A stretch of DNA of 16,874 nucleotides, from assembly GCA_015233265.1 (NCBI GenBank), contig JADFXZ010000033.1, positions 1-16,874 on the forward strand. The letters run 5' to 3'. Under the pieces are notes generated by a model that saw only the letters and a list, made by a program, of their open reading frames with translations, did no database searches and was not told the origin of the DNA. This document shows positions 9,165 to 16,551 of the stretch, one piece after another (within the stretch, counting starts at the first letter, position 1; each line of letters opens with the position of its first letter). Made by a program: the position numbers and the translations under genes. Source of the stretch: Nitrospirota bacterium. GTDB taxonomy: Bacteria; Nitrospirota; Thermodesulfovibrionia; Thermodesulfovibrionales; Magnetobacteriaceae.

Positions 9165-9977
9165 ATGATAAAGAAAATCGCCGCCGCGTTTGAGTTTTTG
9201 ACGATAGTCCCGCTGCCGTTCAAACGGGTGGACGTCGCCGTGTGGAGCGAGATTGGCAGGAGTTCGGCGGTATTTCCCATTGTGGGGCTTATTATAGGCG
9301 GTGCCTATTTACTCTGCTTTTCAGCGCTTAAATATGTGCTTGCTATCGATGTGTGCGCCGTTTTCGTGCTGGCTCTTGGGGCGTTAATCACCGGGGGGCT
9401 TCACCTTGACGGGGTATCTGATACATTTGATGCCCTTGCCGCACGCAGGACACCTGCACAGAGACTCGCGATAATGAAAAGTGGGGCGGCCGGGCCAATT
9501 GGTGTCTCGGCCATCGTGTTGACCTTGCTTTTAAAATACGTCCTGCTTAAAAATTTACTCTCAAGCCCCCAAATATCAAGTGCGTTGGTCTTACTTACCT
9601 ATCCCGTCGCGGGGCGATTTGCAGCAACCGCGGCGATGTTCACTGGCAAGTCCGCCAAGCCAGAGGGCCTCGGGTGGACATTTATAGAGCAAACCGGTGT
9701 GAAGGAATTTATAGTGGCAGCTGGGTTGATTTTTTTAATTTGTACGCTGTTAAATCTGTATTTGGGTAGCGGTGTCAGCGCCCTGAGCGCCGCTGTTCAT
9801 TCTATTGCAATAATAATTATTATTGCCGTTGCGGCTAAAATCAGCGGACAATTCTGTGAGAGGCGTTTTGGCGGCCTCACAGGGGATACAATGGGGGCCT
9901 TTATCGAGGGCATTGAGCTGATATTTTTAATATATCTGACAACAGGAGGCCATACATGCCAACGCGGGTTTATCTGA
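9165..9977 (+). CDS. cobS: Adenosylcobinamide-GDP ribazoletransferase (CobS)
   Basis: 270 residues, polytopic membrane enzyme that joins adenosylcobinamide-GDP to alpha-ribazole (or its 5'-phosphate) to give adenosylcobalamin (phosphate). Conserved motifs: FEFLTIVPLP at the N-terminus, GGLHLDGVSDTFDAL with H80, D82, D86 and D89, the MKSGAAGPIG segment near 105, and RRFGGLTGDTMGA near the C-terminus. Several hydrophobic segments fit the known inner-membrane location. It starts 14 bases after purF with almost no Shine-Dalgarno, so translation probably relies on ribosomes arriving from purF, and it overlaps cobC by 22 bases. The frame past the last helix ends in GGHTCQRGFI, which lies inside the overlap. 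Confidence 0.94.
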   Translation: MIKKIAAAFEFLTIVPLPFKRVDVAVWSEIGRSSAVFPIVGLIIGGAYLLCFSALKYVLAIDVCAVFVLALGALITGGLHLDGVSDTFDALAARRTPAQRLAIMKSGAAGPIGVSAIVLTLLLKYVLLKNLLSSPQISSALVLLTYPVAGRFAATAAMFTGKSAKPEGLGWTFIEQTGVKEFIVAAGLIFLICTLLNLYLGSGVSALSAAVHSIAIIIIIAVAAKISGQFCERRFGGLTGDTMGAFIEGIELIFLIYLTTGGHTCQRGFI

Positions 9978-10594
9978 TTCGCCACGGGCAAACTGTAGAC
10001 GCCCATGAGAGGCGATATAAGGGGCATATCGATGTGCCGCTGTCGCAGGAAGGCATAAGGCAGGCGCAGCGTATGTCCATGTTTTTAAAAAGTCTGGATG
10101 CACGAACCGGGCTGCCCCCCCTGCACTGCATATACTGTTCTGACCTCAGCCGCGCTGTTAAAACGGCTGAGGCTGTCGCTCAGCCCTTTGGCATTACGCC
10201 CGTAGTGCACAGCGGCCTTCGGGAGCGGCATTTTGGCAAATGGGAGGGCATGACGTTTGACGAGATAAAGGCCGCCTATCCTGATGAGTTCAAAAATTGG
10301 GCGGCTGACCCTCTTAATTTCAGCCCCGTCGGAGGCGAAAGCACGATGGATGTCAGTCTGAGGCTGATGCCCGTATTTTATGGCATTGTAAATAGTCACA
10401 AGAACGAGACCATAGCGCTAGTAGCCCACGGCGGTGTAAACAGGGTGGCGCTGTGTCATATTCTCGGCATTCCGCTGTCGCACATATTTCGCGTCGAGCA
10501 AGACTTTATCGCCCTGAACATAATTGAATTTTATGACGGCGTGCCAGTTGTAAAACTCATGAACTTCGTACCGGAGTTGTGCCATGAGGAATAA
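9956..10594 (+). CDS. cobC: Alpha-ribazole phosphatase (CobC), histidine phosphatase family
   Basis: 212 residues of the phosphoglycerate mutase-like histidine phosphatase fold. The catalytic R9-H10-G11 is near the N-terminus (YLIRHGQT) and the second histidine is H158 (ALVAHGGVNR); the LRERHFGKWEGMTFDEI segment is the family's acid-containing region. It removes phosphate from alpha-ribazole-5'-phosphate or adenosylcobalamin-5'-phosphate. The general phosphatase family is broad, so the specific name rests on its place between cobS and cobQ. AGGAGG at 9944-9949 lies 6 bases before the ATG, inside cobS. Its stop codon shares one base with the cobQ start (TAATG). Confidence 0.88.
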   Translation: MPTRVYLIRHGQTVDAHERRYKGHIDVPLSQEGIRQAQRMSMFLKSLDARTGLPPLHCIYCSDLSRAVKTAEAVAQPFGITPVVHSGLRERHFGKWEGMTFDEIKAAYPDEFKNWAADPLNFSPVGGESTMDVSLRLMPVFYGIVNSHKNETIALVAHGGVNRVALCHILGIPLSHIFRVEQDFIALNIIEFYDGVPVVKLMNFVPELCHEE

Positions 10595-12096
10595 TGCCTA
10601 AATCGATAATGATTCAGGGAACCGGCTCAGGGGTTGGTAAGACTCTGATTGTCGCGGGGCTTTGCAGGATATTTTCAAAAGACCTGGGGCTTAGGGTAGC
10701 GCCCTTTAAGGCCCAGAATATGGCGCTGAATTCGTTTGTAACCGCTGATGGTGGAGAGATTGGCACGGCCCAGGCCACGCAGGCGGAGGCCGCCGGCATT
10801 GAGCCGTCTGTTTACATGAATCCTATACTATTGAAGGCATCGGGCGAGAGCGGATCTCAGGTCATAGTCCTCGGCAAGGTGACTAAGACGATGCAGGCGG
10901 CTGAGTATTATGAAAAGAAGGAGCAATTCTGGAGTACCGTAACATACGCCTGGGATGAACTCAGCGCAGCCTATGAGTTTATCTTCATCGAAGGCGCCGG
11001 AAGCCCGGCAGAGATTAATCTTATGGACAGGGAAATAGTCAACATGGCTGTGGCACGGCATACTGCCTCTCCGGTCATACTTGTTGGCGATATTGACAGA
11101 GGCGGTGTATTTGCCTCCCTCTTCGGCACAACTGCCCTCCTAAACTATGATGATTCGCGCCTGATTAAGGCATTTATAATAAATAAATTTCGCGGTGATT
11201 TAAATATCCTCGTCCCGGGCAATAAACTTATCGAAGCCAGAACCGGCATTCCCGTCATCGGCGTCCTTCCGTATGTGACAAACATGGGGCTGCCCGAAGA
11301 GGACGGCCTTGTGCTGGATACCAGAGCGAAGACGCAGGCTGTTGCCGCCACTGAACATTCCATTAAGATAACCGTGCTGAGGCTTAAATATATATCCAAT
11401 TTCACAGACTTTCAGCCATTTCAGTATGAGCCGCATGTGGACCTAATAATAAGCCGCCGCCCTGAGGACATATTAAACACAGACTTGATAATAATCCCTG
11501 GGTCTAAGAACACAATTGCAGACCTTGAAATATTAAGAGCGGCTGGACTCGATGAGGTTATAAAAAAGGCGGTGAAAAAAGGCATCCCACTAATTGGCCT
11601 CTGCGGGGGATACCAGATGCTTGGCAGGCAAATCGAAGACTTGCACGGGATTGAAAGCGCTCAGGCGCAAGTTCCCGGACTCTGTCTGCTCGATACGATG
11701 ACCGTGTTTAATAAAACAAAGACCACGCGGCAGATTAGCGCTCAGACGGCTGGGCAGATACCATTTGTAATGACCCCCCACAGTGCGCTCACAGGCTATG
11801 AAATTCACATGGGGCAGACCACAGGGGCAGACACTCCGGCGTTTATCGTACAGGGGCAATATCCCGACGGCGCTGTCAAAGACGGCGTGTGGGGAACGTA
11901 TATTCACGGGATTTTCGATAATGACGCATTTCGCAGGGACTTGATAGATGGCATCAGACAAAGGAAAGGCCAGCCGCCCGTTGAAGAGGCAGCGGTTAAT
12001 TACGCCGCCGAAAAAGACGCCGCCATAGACAGATTAGCCCAGTTGTTGAGAACAAACCTGGACATGGAATTCATATACAGCCTTGCGGGGCTTTAA
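10594..12096 (+). CDS. cobQ: Cobyric acid synthase (CobQ/CbiP)
   Basis: 500 residues, the usual length. It amidates side chains b, d, e and g of adenosylcobyrinic acid a,c-diamide using glutamine and ATP. The N-terminal dethiobiotin-synthetase-like ATPase domain has GTGSGVGKT at 9-17 and the family hallmark FKAQNMALNS just after it. The C-terminal class I glutamine amidotransferase domain has the nucleophile C337 (GLCGGYQMLG) and H438 (GTYIHGIF). The middle GDIDRGGVFASL motif is also present. It is the last gene of the operon, translationally coupled to cobC by a one-base overlap. No cobalamin riboswitch is visible before the cob genes; they seem to share the purine gene promoter. Confidence 0.95.
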   Translation: MPKSIMIQGTGSGVGKTLIVAGLCRIFSKDLGLRVAPFKAQNMALNSFVTADGGEIGTAQATQAEAAGIEPSVYMNPILLKASGESGSQVIVLGKVTKTMQAAEYYEKKEQFWSTVTYAWDELSAAYEFIFIEGAGSPAEINLMDREIVNMAVARHTASPVILVGDIDRGGVFASLFGTTALLNYDDSRLIKAFIINKFRGDLNILVPGNKLIEARTGIPVIGVLPYVTNMGLPEEDGLVLDTRAKTQAVAATEHSIKITVLRLKYISNFTDFQPFQYEPHVDLIISRRPEDILNTDLIIIPGSKNTIADLEILRAAGLDEVIKKAVKKGIPLIGLCGGYQMLGRQIEDLHGIESAQAQVPGLCLLDTMTVFNKTKTTRQISAQTAGQIPFVMTPHSALTGYEIHMGQTTGADTPAFIVQGQYPDGAVKDGVWGTYIHGIFDNDAFRRDLIDGIRQRKGQPPVEEAAVNYAAEKDAAIDRLAQLLRTNLDMEFIYSLAGL

Positions 12097-12217
12097 TGGG
12101 AAACGAGCTCTGAAGGCCGAGTATAAGATATAATCTAAAGAATGGTAAACTAATAGGACAAACCATTTGAAAAATAAAGCGGAAATTGCCTATGAGAACA
12201 GTCTGTCTTGTTCCTTG

Positions 12218-12536
12218 CCGTCATTCCGGCTTGCAGACTGTGTCATAATAGAAAACTAACCACATCAAATCACTCAAAAACAGTAAAAATGATTCTTCGT
12301 CTGAAATCATCCTGTCGAATCATCCTGAGCTTGTCGAAGGATTGCCGATGTATGGGGAAATGACATACAAAGGAGCATCCTTCGACAGGCTCAGGATGAT
12401 TCTAATTTGCATGAATAATCTCGGAATCTATTGCGACACAGTCTGTTATCCGGAATCTACCTTACATGGGAGTTTAATGATGATTGTGCATTTTGTGAGG
12501 TATTAAGAACAGATTCCGGACAAGCCAGATTGACGG
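12218..12536. repeat. Nested inverted-repeat element, MITE/BIME-like
   Basis: Imperfect 30-base terminal arms at 12223-12252 and 12427-12456 are reverse complements at about 25 of 30 positions: ATTCCGG, a 4-base unmatched block, CAGACTGTGTC, a 2-base mismatch, then AATAGA. A third piece, 12218-12233 (CCGTCATTCCGGCTTG), is matched in reverse complement at 12521-12536 with 14 of 16 bases. No transposase lies inside. This is the architecture of a non-autonomous mobile element or a mosaic of REP units. Confidence 0.65.
12318..12401. repeat. Internal 25-bp inverted repeat (TCATCCTGAGCTTGTCGAAGGA type)
   Basis: Arms 12318-12342 and 12377-12401 are reverse complements at 24 of 25 positions around a 34-base loop. 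The arm sequence is of a type I remember seeing scattered in many environmental genomes. A third partial copy, AATCATCCTG at 12305-12314, is a direct repeat of the left arm start. As RNA this would form a very stable stem from either strand. Confidence 0.8.
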
Positions 12537-12640
12537 AATTAAGAAAAGGACAGTGCGGAGATCATTGCAACTTCCCGTGAAAACTTGTTTTATCCGTTAG
12601 AACAAATTTGTCTTGAATCAAGGTCACACGGTGCGTTAAT

Positions 12641-14455
12641 TTATTTACGAATAGCGCGCAGAGCCAGCAGTTTGTCTGCGGCCTCAGCATTTGATGGGTC
12701 AAACCTCAGCACTTCCTGAAATTCCCATGCCGCCTCATCGTGCCGATTTGCCTTTATGAGGAGATTTCCCAGGTTCAGCCGGGCATCTGTGTAGTCAGTC
12801 TGCAACTTGATAGCAGTTTTATAGTTTGCGGCAGCCTCTTCAAATTGCCCTCTTTCATCGTAAATCGTACCAATGTTGTTATAGGCCACGGCAAAGCCCG
12901 CACTATACAAAACCGCCTTCTTAAACGCGTAAAGCGCCTCATCCATACGCCCTTGGGATGCGTAGATGTCGCCAAGATTGTTATAGGCATCGGCAAAGTC
13001 AGGCTTTAGTATTATCGCGGTTTGAAATTCACGGCTGGCATCGGCAACTCTGCCCTGTCTTATGTAGTCGTAGCCCAAATTATAATGTGGTCTGGCCTTG
13101 TTGGGGCTCTTCCTTACCGTATCTTCCCATAGTTTTACCCTATCAGCCCAGACCTCGTTTCTCAGTATGGTCATGGCACATAACACGACAAGTATTGCCA
13201 AAAGTGCGGAAATAGTGTATGTTTTCGCCAATCTTCCCCGCGCTATCCACATGACAACGGCAATTACGGCGATAAAAAATCCCACCGATGGATAATATAA
13301 CCTGTATTCGTTAATTACGTCCTTTATGGGTATAACAGACGATTCCACAGATAGGGCGATAAAAAACCACAATATGCCGAATGAATACAATCTGGCGGCG
13401 TATCTGGCACTGTGATCACGCGGTATCGTACGCGAGCGATACAGCATATATACTGCCGAGGCGACAATCGACACAAGCACTAAAAAAGATAAAAAAACTC
13501 CAGGGATGAAAAATCCCCTCAATATAGGATAATCGTAATCGAGATTAAGTCCAACCGGAAAAAATAACAGCCTCAAATACGTCACTATGACGCGAAACTG
13601 CGTCAATAGATACTCAGCTCTGGTTATATCTGCAATGCCGGCAGATGAGTCGCTCCCTGCGTGTGTGACAGCACTATTTACGGCGGCTGCAGTGCTGGCA
13701 GCGCCGGAGGCCAAAACCGACACCGGTATTATTAACATTGTAGATATTAGCGGAAGCAGATAGAGAATCCTTGTTCTTATCTTTCCCTCAAAGAACATGA
13801 ATTCACATAACACTGCCATAGCCGGAAGCGTAAAGGCGATTTCCTTTGTCCTCATAGCAAGGATGGCAAAGAAAATTGATGCCGCATATAGCGCATATCT
13901 CGCAGAAGCTGAAGCCGTGAGCCTCGACTTTAGATATCCAATAAGTGAAATCAGACAAAACAACGTGGCAAGCGATGTGTAGCGCTGCACAATATAGGTT
14001 ACGGCAGAGGTTTGAACCGGATGAACGGCAAATAACAGGGCGGTAAAAAGTGCCGTGACGCCAATGCCCAAATCGGGCTCAAAATCGAGACTATAACCTT
14101 TAAAATCAGGCGTCTGTGCAATCAGCCTGATGAGCTGGTATACAAGCAGGGCGCTGATGGCGTGCACAATCAGGTTAAAGACATGGTATCCTCTGACGTC
14201 CATGCCGTGGAGCTTGTAGTTCAGCGCAAAGGTTAGTATTGCCACAAACCGGCGGTTTGTCTGCGGCGTAATCAGTAAATAGTTGTCTTTATACTGCCCA
14301 ATATCTCTGACTACACTCTTTTCGATTATATTAGTGTAGTCATCGAACATAAACGGCGCTTTAAAGGAATTGCTATATGCTATTACGCAAACCGACACTA
14401 TAATCGCAAGGTGAACGATTTGCAGCCCAAGAAGTTTCTTTAGGTTTATTAGCAT
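12641..14455 (-). CDS. GT-C-like membrane glycosyltransferase with C-terminal TPRs
   Basis: 604 residues. The first ~440 form a polytopic membrane region of the PMT/TMTC kind: an N-terminal helix, then the acidic FMFDDYTNI loop (D38, D39), the VHPVQTSAVTYIVQRYTSL segment near 145-165, and NEYRLYYPSVGF later, which resembles the ERRLYLPSVGF-type motif of TMTC proteins. The last ~150 residues hold four TPR units (from about 453) with typical AYNNLGxxYxxxGxxxEA spacing. GT-C enzymes move a sugar from a lipid-phosphate donor outside the membrane; bacterial TPR-fused members are poorly characterised, so substrate and acceptor are unknown. It lies 24 bases downstream of the beta-solenoid gene on the same strand, probably in one transcript. 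The Shine-Dalgarno (AAGG, about 11 bases away) is weak. Confidence 0.8.
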   Translation of the reverse strand: MLINLKKLLGLQIVHLAIIVSVCVIAYSNSFKAPFMFDDYTNIIEKSVVRDIGQYKDNYLLITPQTNRRFVAILTFALNYKLHGMDVRGYHVFNLIVHAISALLVYQLIRLIAQTPDFKGYSLDFEPDLGIGVTALFTALLFAVHPVQTSAVTYIVQRYTSLATLFCLISLIGYLKSRLTASASARYALYAASIFFAILAMRTKEIAFTLPAMAVLCEFMFFEGKIRTRILYLLPLISTMLIIPVSVLASGAASTAAAVNSAVTHAGSDSSAGIADITRAEYLLTQFRVIVTYLRLLFFPVGLNLDYDYPILRGFFIPGVFLSFLVLVSIVASAVYMLYRSRTIPRDHSARYAARLYSFGILWFFIALSVESSVIPIKDVINEYRLYYPSVGFFIAVIAVVMWIARGRLAKTYTISALLAILVVLCAMTILRNEVWADRVKLWEDTVRKSPNKARPHYNLGYDYIRQGRVADASREFQTAIILKPDFADAYNNLGDIYASQGRMDEALYAFKKAVLYSAGFAVAYNNIGTIYDERGQFEEAAANYKTAIKLQTDYTDARLNLGNLLIKANRHDEAAWEFQEVLRFDPSNAEAADKLLALRAIRK

Positions 14456-14479
14456 TGTGATAATGCCTTGGTCACCAGT

Positions 14480-15418
14480 TTATTCCTTAGTTACTATCTC
14501 AAGACGAACATATGTGTAGAACTTATTGGATTGCGATGTGATATGCTGGTTTGCGGCGCTTCGCAGTGTAACCTCATGGATTTTTCCTTCGGTTAACCGA
14601 TAAAACCTGTTTGAGGATATGATGTGCTCGGTCTTATATCGTGAGTACGGGTCTGTGCCCTCTTTACATAGTACATGCTTTGCCCCGGCGCCAAGCAGGA
14701 CATTGCCGCCTGAGCCAATAATAAAAAGCTCATGGTCTTCACTGAGCACGCCGATTTTCTCCATTATAGACTCCCATGGCCACAGCGTTTCGTCAGTCTT
14801 GAGCATCCTACCCTCTTTTAAGACCGCATAGCCACCCTCAATAAAGGGCAGCGTGTCTGTGATAAGCTCACCGGCGTCGAGGTAGAGCGCCTCACCTATC
14901 GAACCGATGCGGCCTTTGATGATACCGCGGGCGTTGGACATGTGAAGCCATTTTGTTATCTGCCCGATTTGCCCGTTATACCTGCCATCGCGTAGGAAGA
15001 CCATAGAGACACTCGATATATTACCCTGAACTATTCCCCCAGATACGATGTTCAGATTAGAGAGTTTGCCCATGTTGCCAATAAATAGCGTATTTTCTAC
15101 CCAAACCGAGCCGTCGCTTAATATTTTCTTGCCAATTTTCTCAACATTAAGTGTCATTTCTCTCATAAGAATAACACAGTTTTTAAGCGTAATGCTTCCG
15201 TATATCACGATGTCGCTGGCGTTTATCTCCACGGCCATCTCGCTGCCGGCCTCCGATATTACAATAGCCCCGGAGGTTGTTATCTTAATGGACTTTGCCG
15301 GAAATATCCTTCTAAGCGTATTGACGCCTGCAACGATTGCCTTAACGCCTGGCCCAATCCAGCCAGACACTAAGGTCTTTAGCCAGATAATGAAAAGTGC
15401 CCAAAGATTACCGTACAT
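14480..15418 (-). CDS. Beta-solenoid-like protein of unknown function
   Basis: 312 residues; I do not recognise a family. The N-terminus (residues 5-35) is hydrophobic and could anchor the protein or act as an uncleaved signal. From about 44 to 195 the chain is built of short strands with regular glycines: G128/G132, G145/G149, G165/G169 and G183, each unit following GxxxGxI(G/S)x(I/V), with rungs of 17-20 residues. That pattern fits a beta-helix, as in bactofilins or carbohydrate-active and adhesive solenoids. The C-terminal ~100 residues look like mixed alpha/beta and have no motif I can name. ATG 15418 has AGAGGT at 15424-15429, 5 bases away. An upstream leader ORF with a better ribosome site overlaps the start. 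The neighbouring GT-C/TPR gene hints at an envelope or surface role. Confidence 0.65.
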   Translation of the reverse strand: MYGNLWALFIIWLKTLVSGWIGPGVKAIVAGVNTLRRIFPAKSIKITTSGAIVISEAGSEMAVEINASDIVIYGSITLKNCVILMREMTLNVEKIGKKILSDGSVWVENTLFIGNMGKLSNLNIVSGGIVQGNISSVSMVFLRDGRYNGQIGQITKWLHMSNARGIIKGRIGSIGEALYLDAGELITDTLPFIEGGYAVLKEGRMLKTDETLWPWESIMEKIGVLSEDHELFIIGSGGNVLLGAGAKHVLCKEGTDPYSRYKTEHIISSNRFYRLTEGKIHEVTLRSAANQHITSQSNKFYTYVRLEIVTKE

Positions 15419-15446
15419 TTACTACCTCTACTATCTCTGACGCCAT
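15408..15446 (-). CDS. Twelve-codon leader ORF overlapping the solenoid gene start
   Basis: ATG 15446-15444 has GGAGG at 15456-15452, 5 bases away, the best Shine-Dalgarno in this transcript. It encodes MASEIVEVVNVR and stops at 15410-15408, 11 bases inside the downstream gene and in another frame. It may couple translation of the solenoid gene. The peptide also looks like the first residues of an ABC transporter ATPase, so it may be the remnant of such a gene or the sign of a frame error. Both readings are guesses. Confidence 0.35.
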   Translation of the reverse strand: MASEIVEVVNVR

Positions 15447-15477
15447 TGTATCCTCCGCTGTCAATATCATCTCTAAA

Positions 15478-15506
15478 ATTGTACTATAAAATCACAAAAA
15501 TGACAA
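15478..15506 (-). promoter_or_regulatory. Sigma70-type promoter of the solenoid and GT-C/TPR genes
   Basis: On the minus strand, TTGTCA (15506-15501) and TACAAT (15483-15478) are 17 bases apart. Transcription would begin near 15471, about 25 bases before the leader ORF and 53 bases before the solenoid gene. The 119-base gap to the upstream membrane protein gene fits a separate transcript. Confidence 0.6.
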
Positions 15507-15537
15507 CTACAATAGCTGTCCACCTGCCAAATATAAT

Positions 15538-16551
15538 TCAGTAGTACGCCCTGAAATTCGAGAACACTACCGGCCAGGTTGCAATTATTATAAACACGAT
15601 TATAAACACAATTGAAATCTTCGTCCATTTTCTCTGAGCAGTGACAATCGCATCACGAATCGAGTCAATTTTTCTAAATGGTTGCACCACCGCGGCGCCA
15701 AGACCGAAAAGTACGCCGCCAAACAGACTTCCATACAGCGGATAGCCTATAAACATATACTGTTTTTGCAGTATATCGAAGGGGCAGTGGTGCACAGGCG
15801 TTTCATAGTAGTAAATGGACACGAAGGCGATTATCGACACAATTGAAACTATAAAGAAAATCAGCGACCAAACTCCTGAGATATACCTTAAACGCGGACA
15901 AGCCCCTGTTCGACTCAGAAGCAGCATCCCCAACAGGGCAATCTCAACCGCCCCTGTACCGTAAAAAAAAATAATTGACGTATCCACGGGAATCGACGCC
16001 ATAGTTGACGCCACAGTGACCCCCTCGTCACTAAAGAGCGAGCTACAGCACGAGGTAATCACGTTGGCCTTCAGACCAAGAAAATAGTAGAGCTGCCAGT
16101 ATGTCTCAAGCGCTATGACAGGGGTAAGCCCGGCCAGATATTTATACTTGAGCCTGACAAGCGGGTAATCCTCGGCCCTCTCATCGACATAGTTAATGGC
16201 CAGCCACATAGCACACAGGAAAACAATCACAATATCCATAAATAATACATTCCAACCGATGGGATTGGCGTTTAGCGAGCCGGTTGCACACATCGCCCCT
16301 ACGAAGAGTTTGTGGATGTCGTCCGCCGTATATATGAACAGCAACACAGACATGATTTCAAACCCCATTACGTATTTCATAATGGTTGAGACAAGATATG
16401 TCTGGCGCTCAAGCATCAGCTGAGATGCCGTGCTTTTTGAAATATCCCAGTGCACTATAATCTTTAACGCAAGGATGGCGCAATAACAAGCCATGGCAAG
16501 GACAAGCGCTGACCCTGCTGTAAGGGCAAGGACTCCGGGGTGAAATATCAC
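15538..16551 (-). CDS. Polytopic membrane protein with Cys/His motifs, probable ABC transporter partner
   Basis: 337 residues with about eight hydrophobic segments (near 5-30, 60-77, 105-122, 140-158, 185-215, 226-250, 268-292 and 313-332). Motifs that stand out are LFIYTADDIHKLFVGAMCATGSLNANPIG (first half, C88), a CC pair at C168/C169 in SCCSSLF, and HHCPFDILQ with H254, H255 and C256. Grouped Cys and His on the loops of a membrane protein suggest metal, heme or redox chemistry, but I cannot name the family. It starts with GTG overlapping the stop of the ABC ATPase gene (GTGA), so the two are translated together and probably act together in export or cofactor handling. Confidence 0.7.
   Translation of the reverse strand: MIFHPGVLALTAGSALVLAMACYCAILALKIIVHWDISKSTASQLMLERQTYLVSTIMKYVMGFEIMSVLLFIYTADDIHKLFVGAMCATGSLNANPIGWNVLFMDIVIVFLCAMWLAINYVDERAEDYPLVRLKYKYLAGLTPVIALETYWQLYYFLGLKANVITSCCSSLFSDEGVTVASTMASIPVDTSIIFFYGTGAVEIALLGMLLLSRTGACPRLRYISGVWSLIFFIVSIVSIIAFVSIYYYETPVHHCPFDILQKQYMFIGYPLYGSLFGGVLFGLGAAVVQPFRKIDSIRDAIVTAQRKWTKISIVFIIVFIIIATWPVVFSNFRAYY

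Larger units (their letters stand above)
12097..12640. other. Non-coding stretch between convergent operons
   Basis: 544 bases between the ends of cobQ (plus) and the GT-C/TPR gene (minus). I find no credible gene and no classical terminator with a T run for either operon. The central part is occupied by nested inverted repeats, listed separately; these may themselves act as transcription barriers. Confidence 0.6.

Noticed and set aside
9100..9170. Cobalamin riboswitch before cobS
   Set aside because: Only 14 bases separate purF from cobS, too little for the aptamer, and no B12-box-like sequence was seen.
12201..12456. CRISPR array
   Set aside because: The repeats are inverted, few and unevenly spaced, with no regular spacers and no cas genes.
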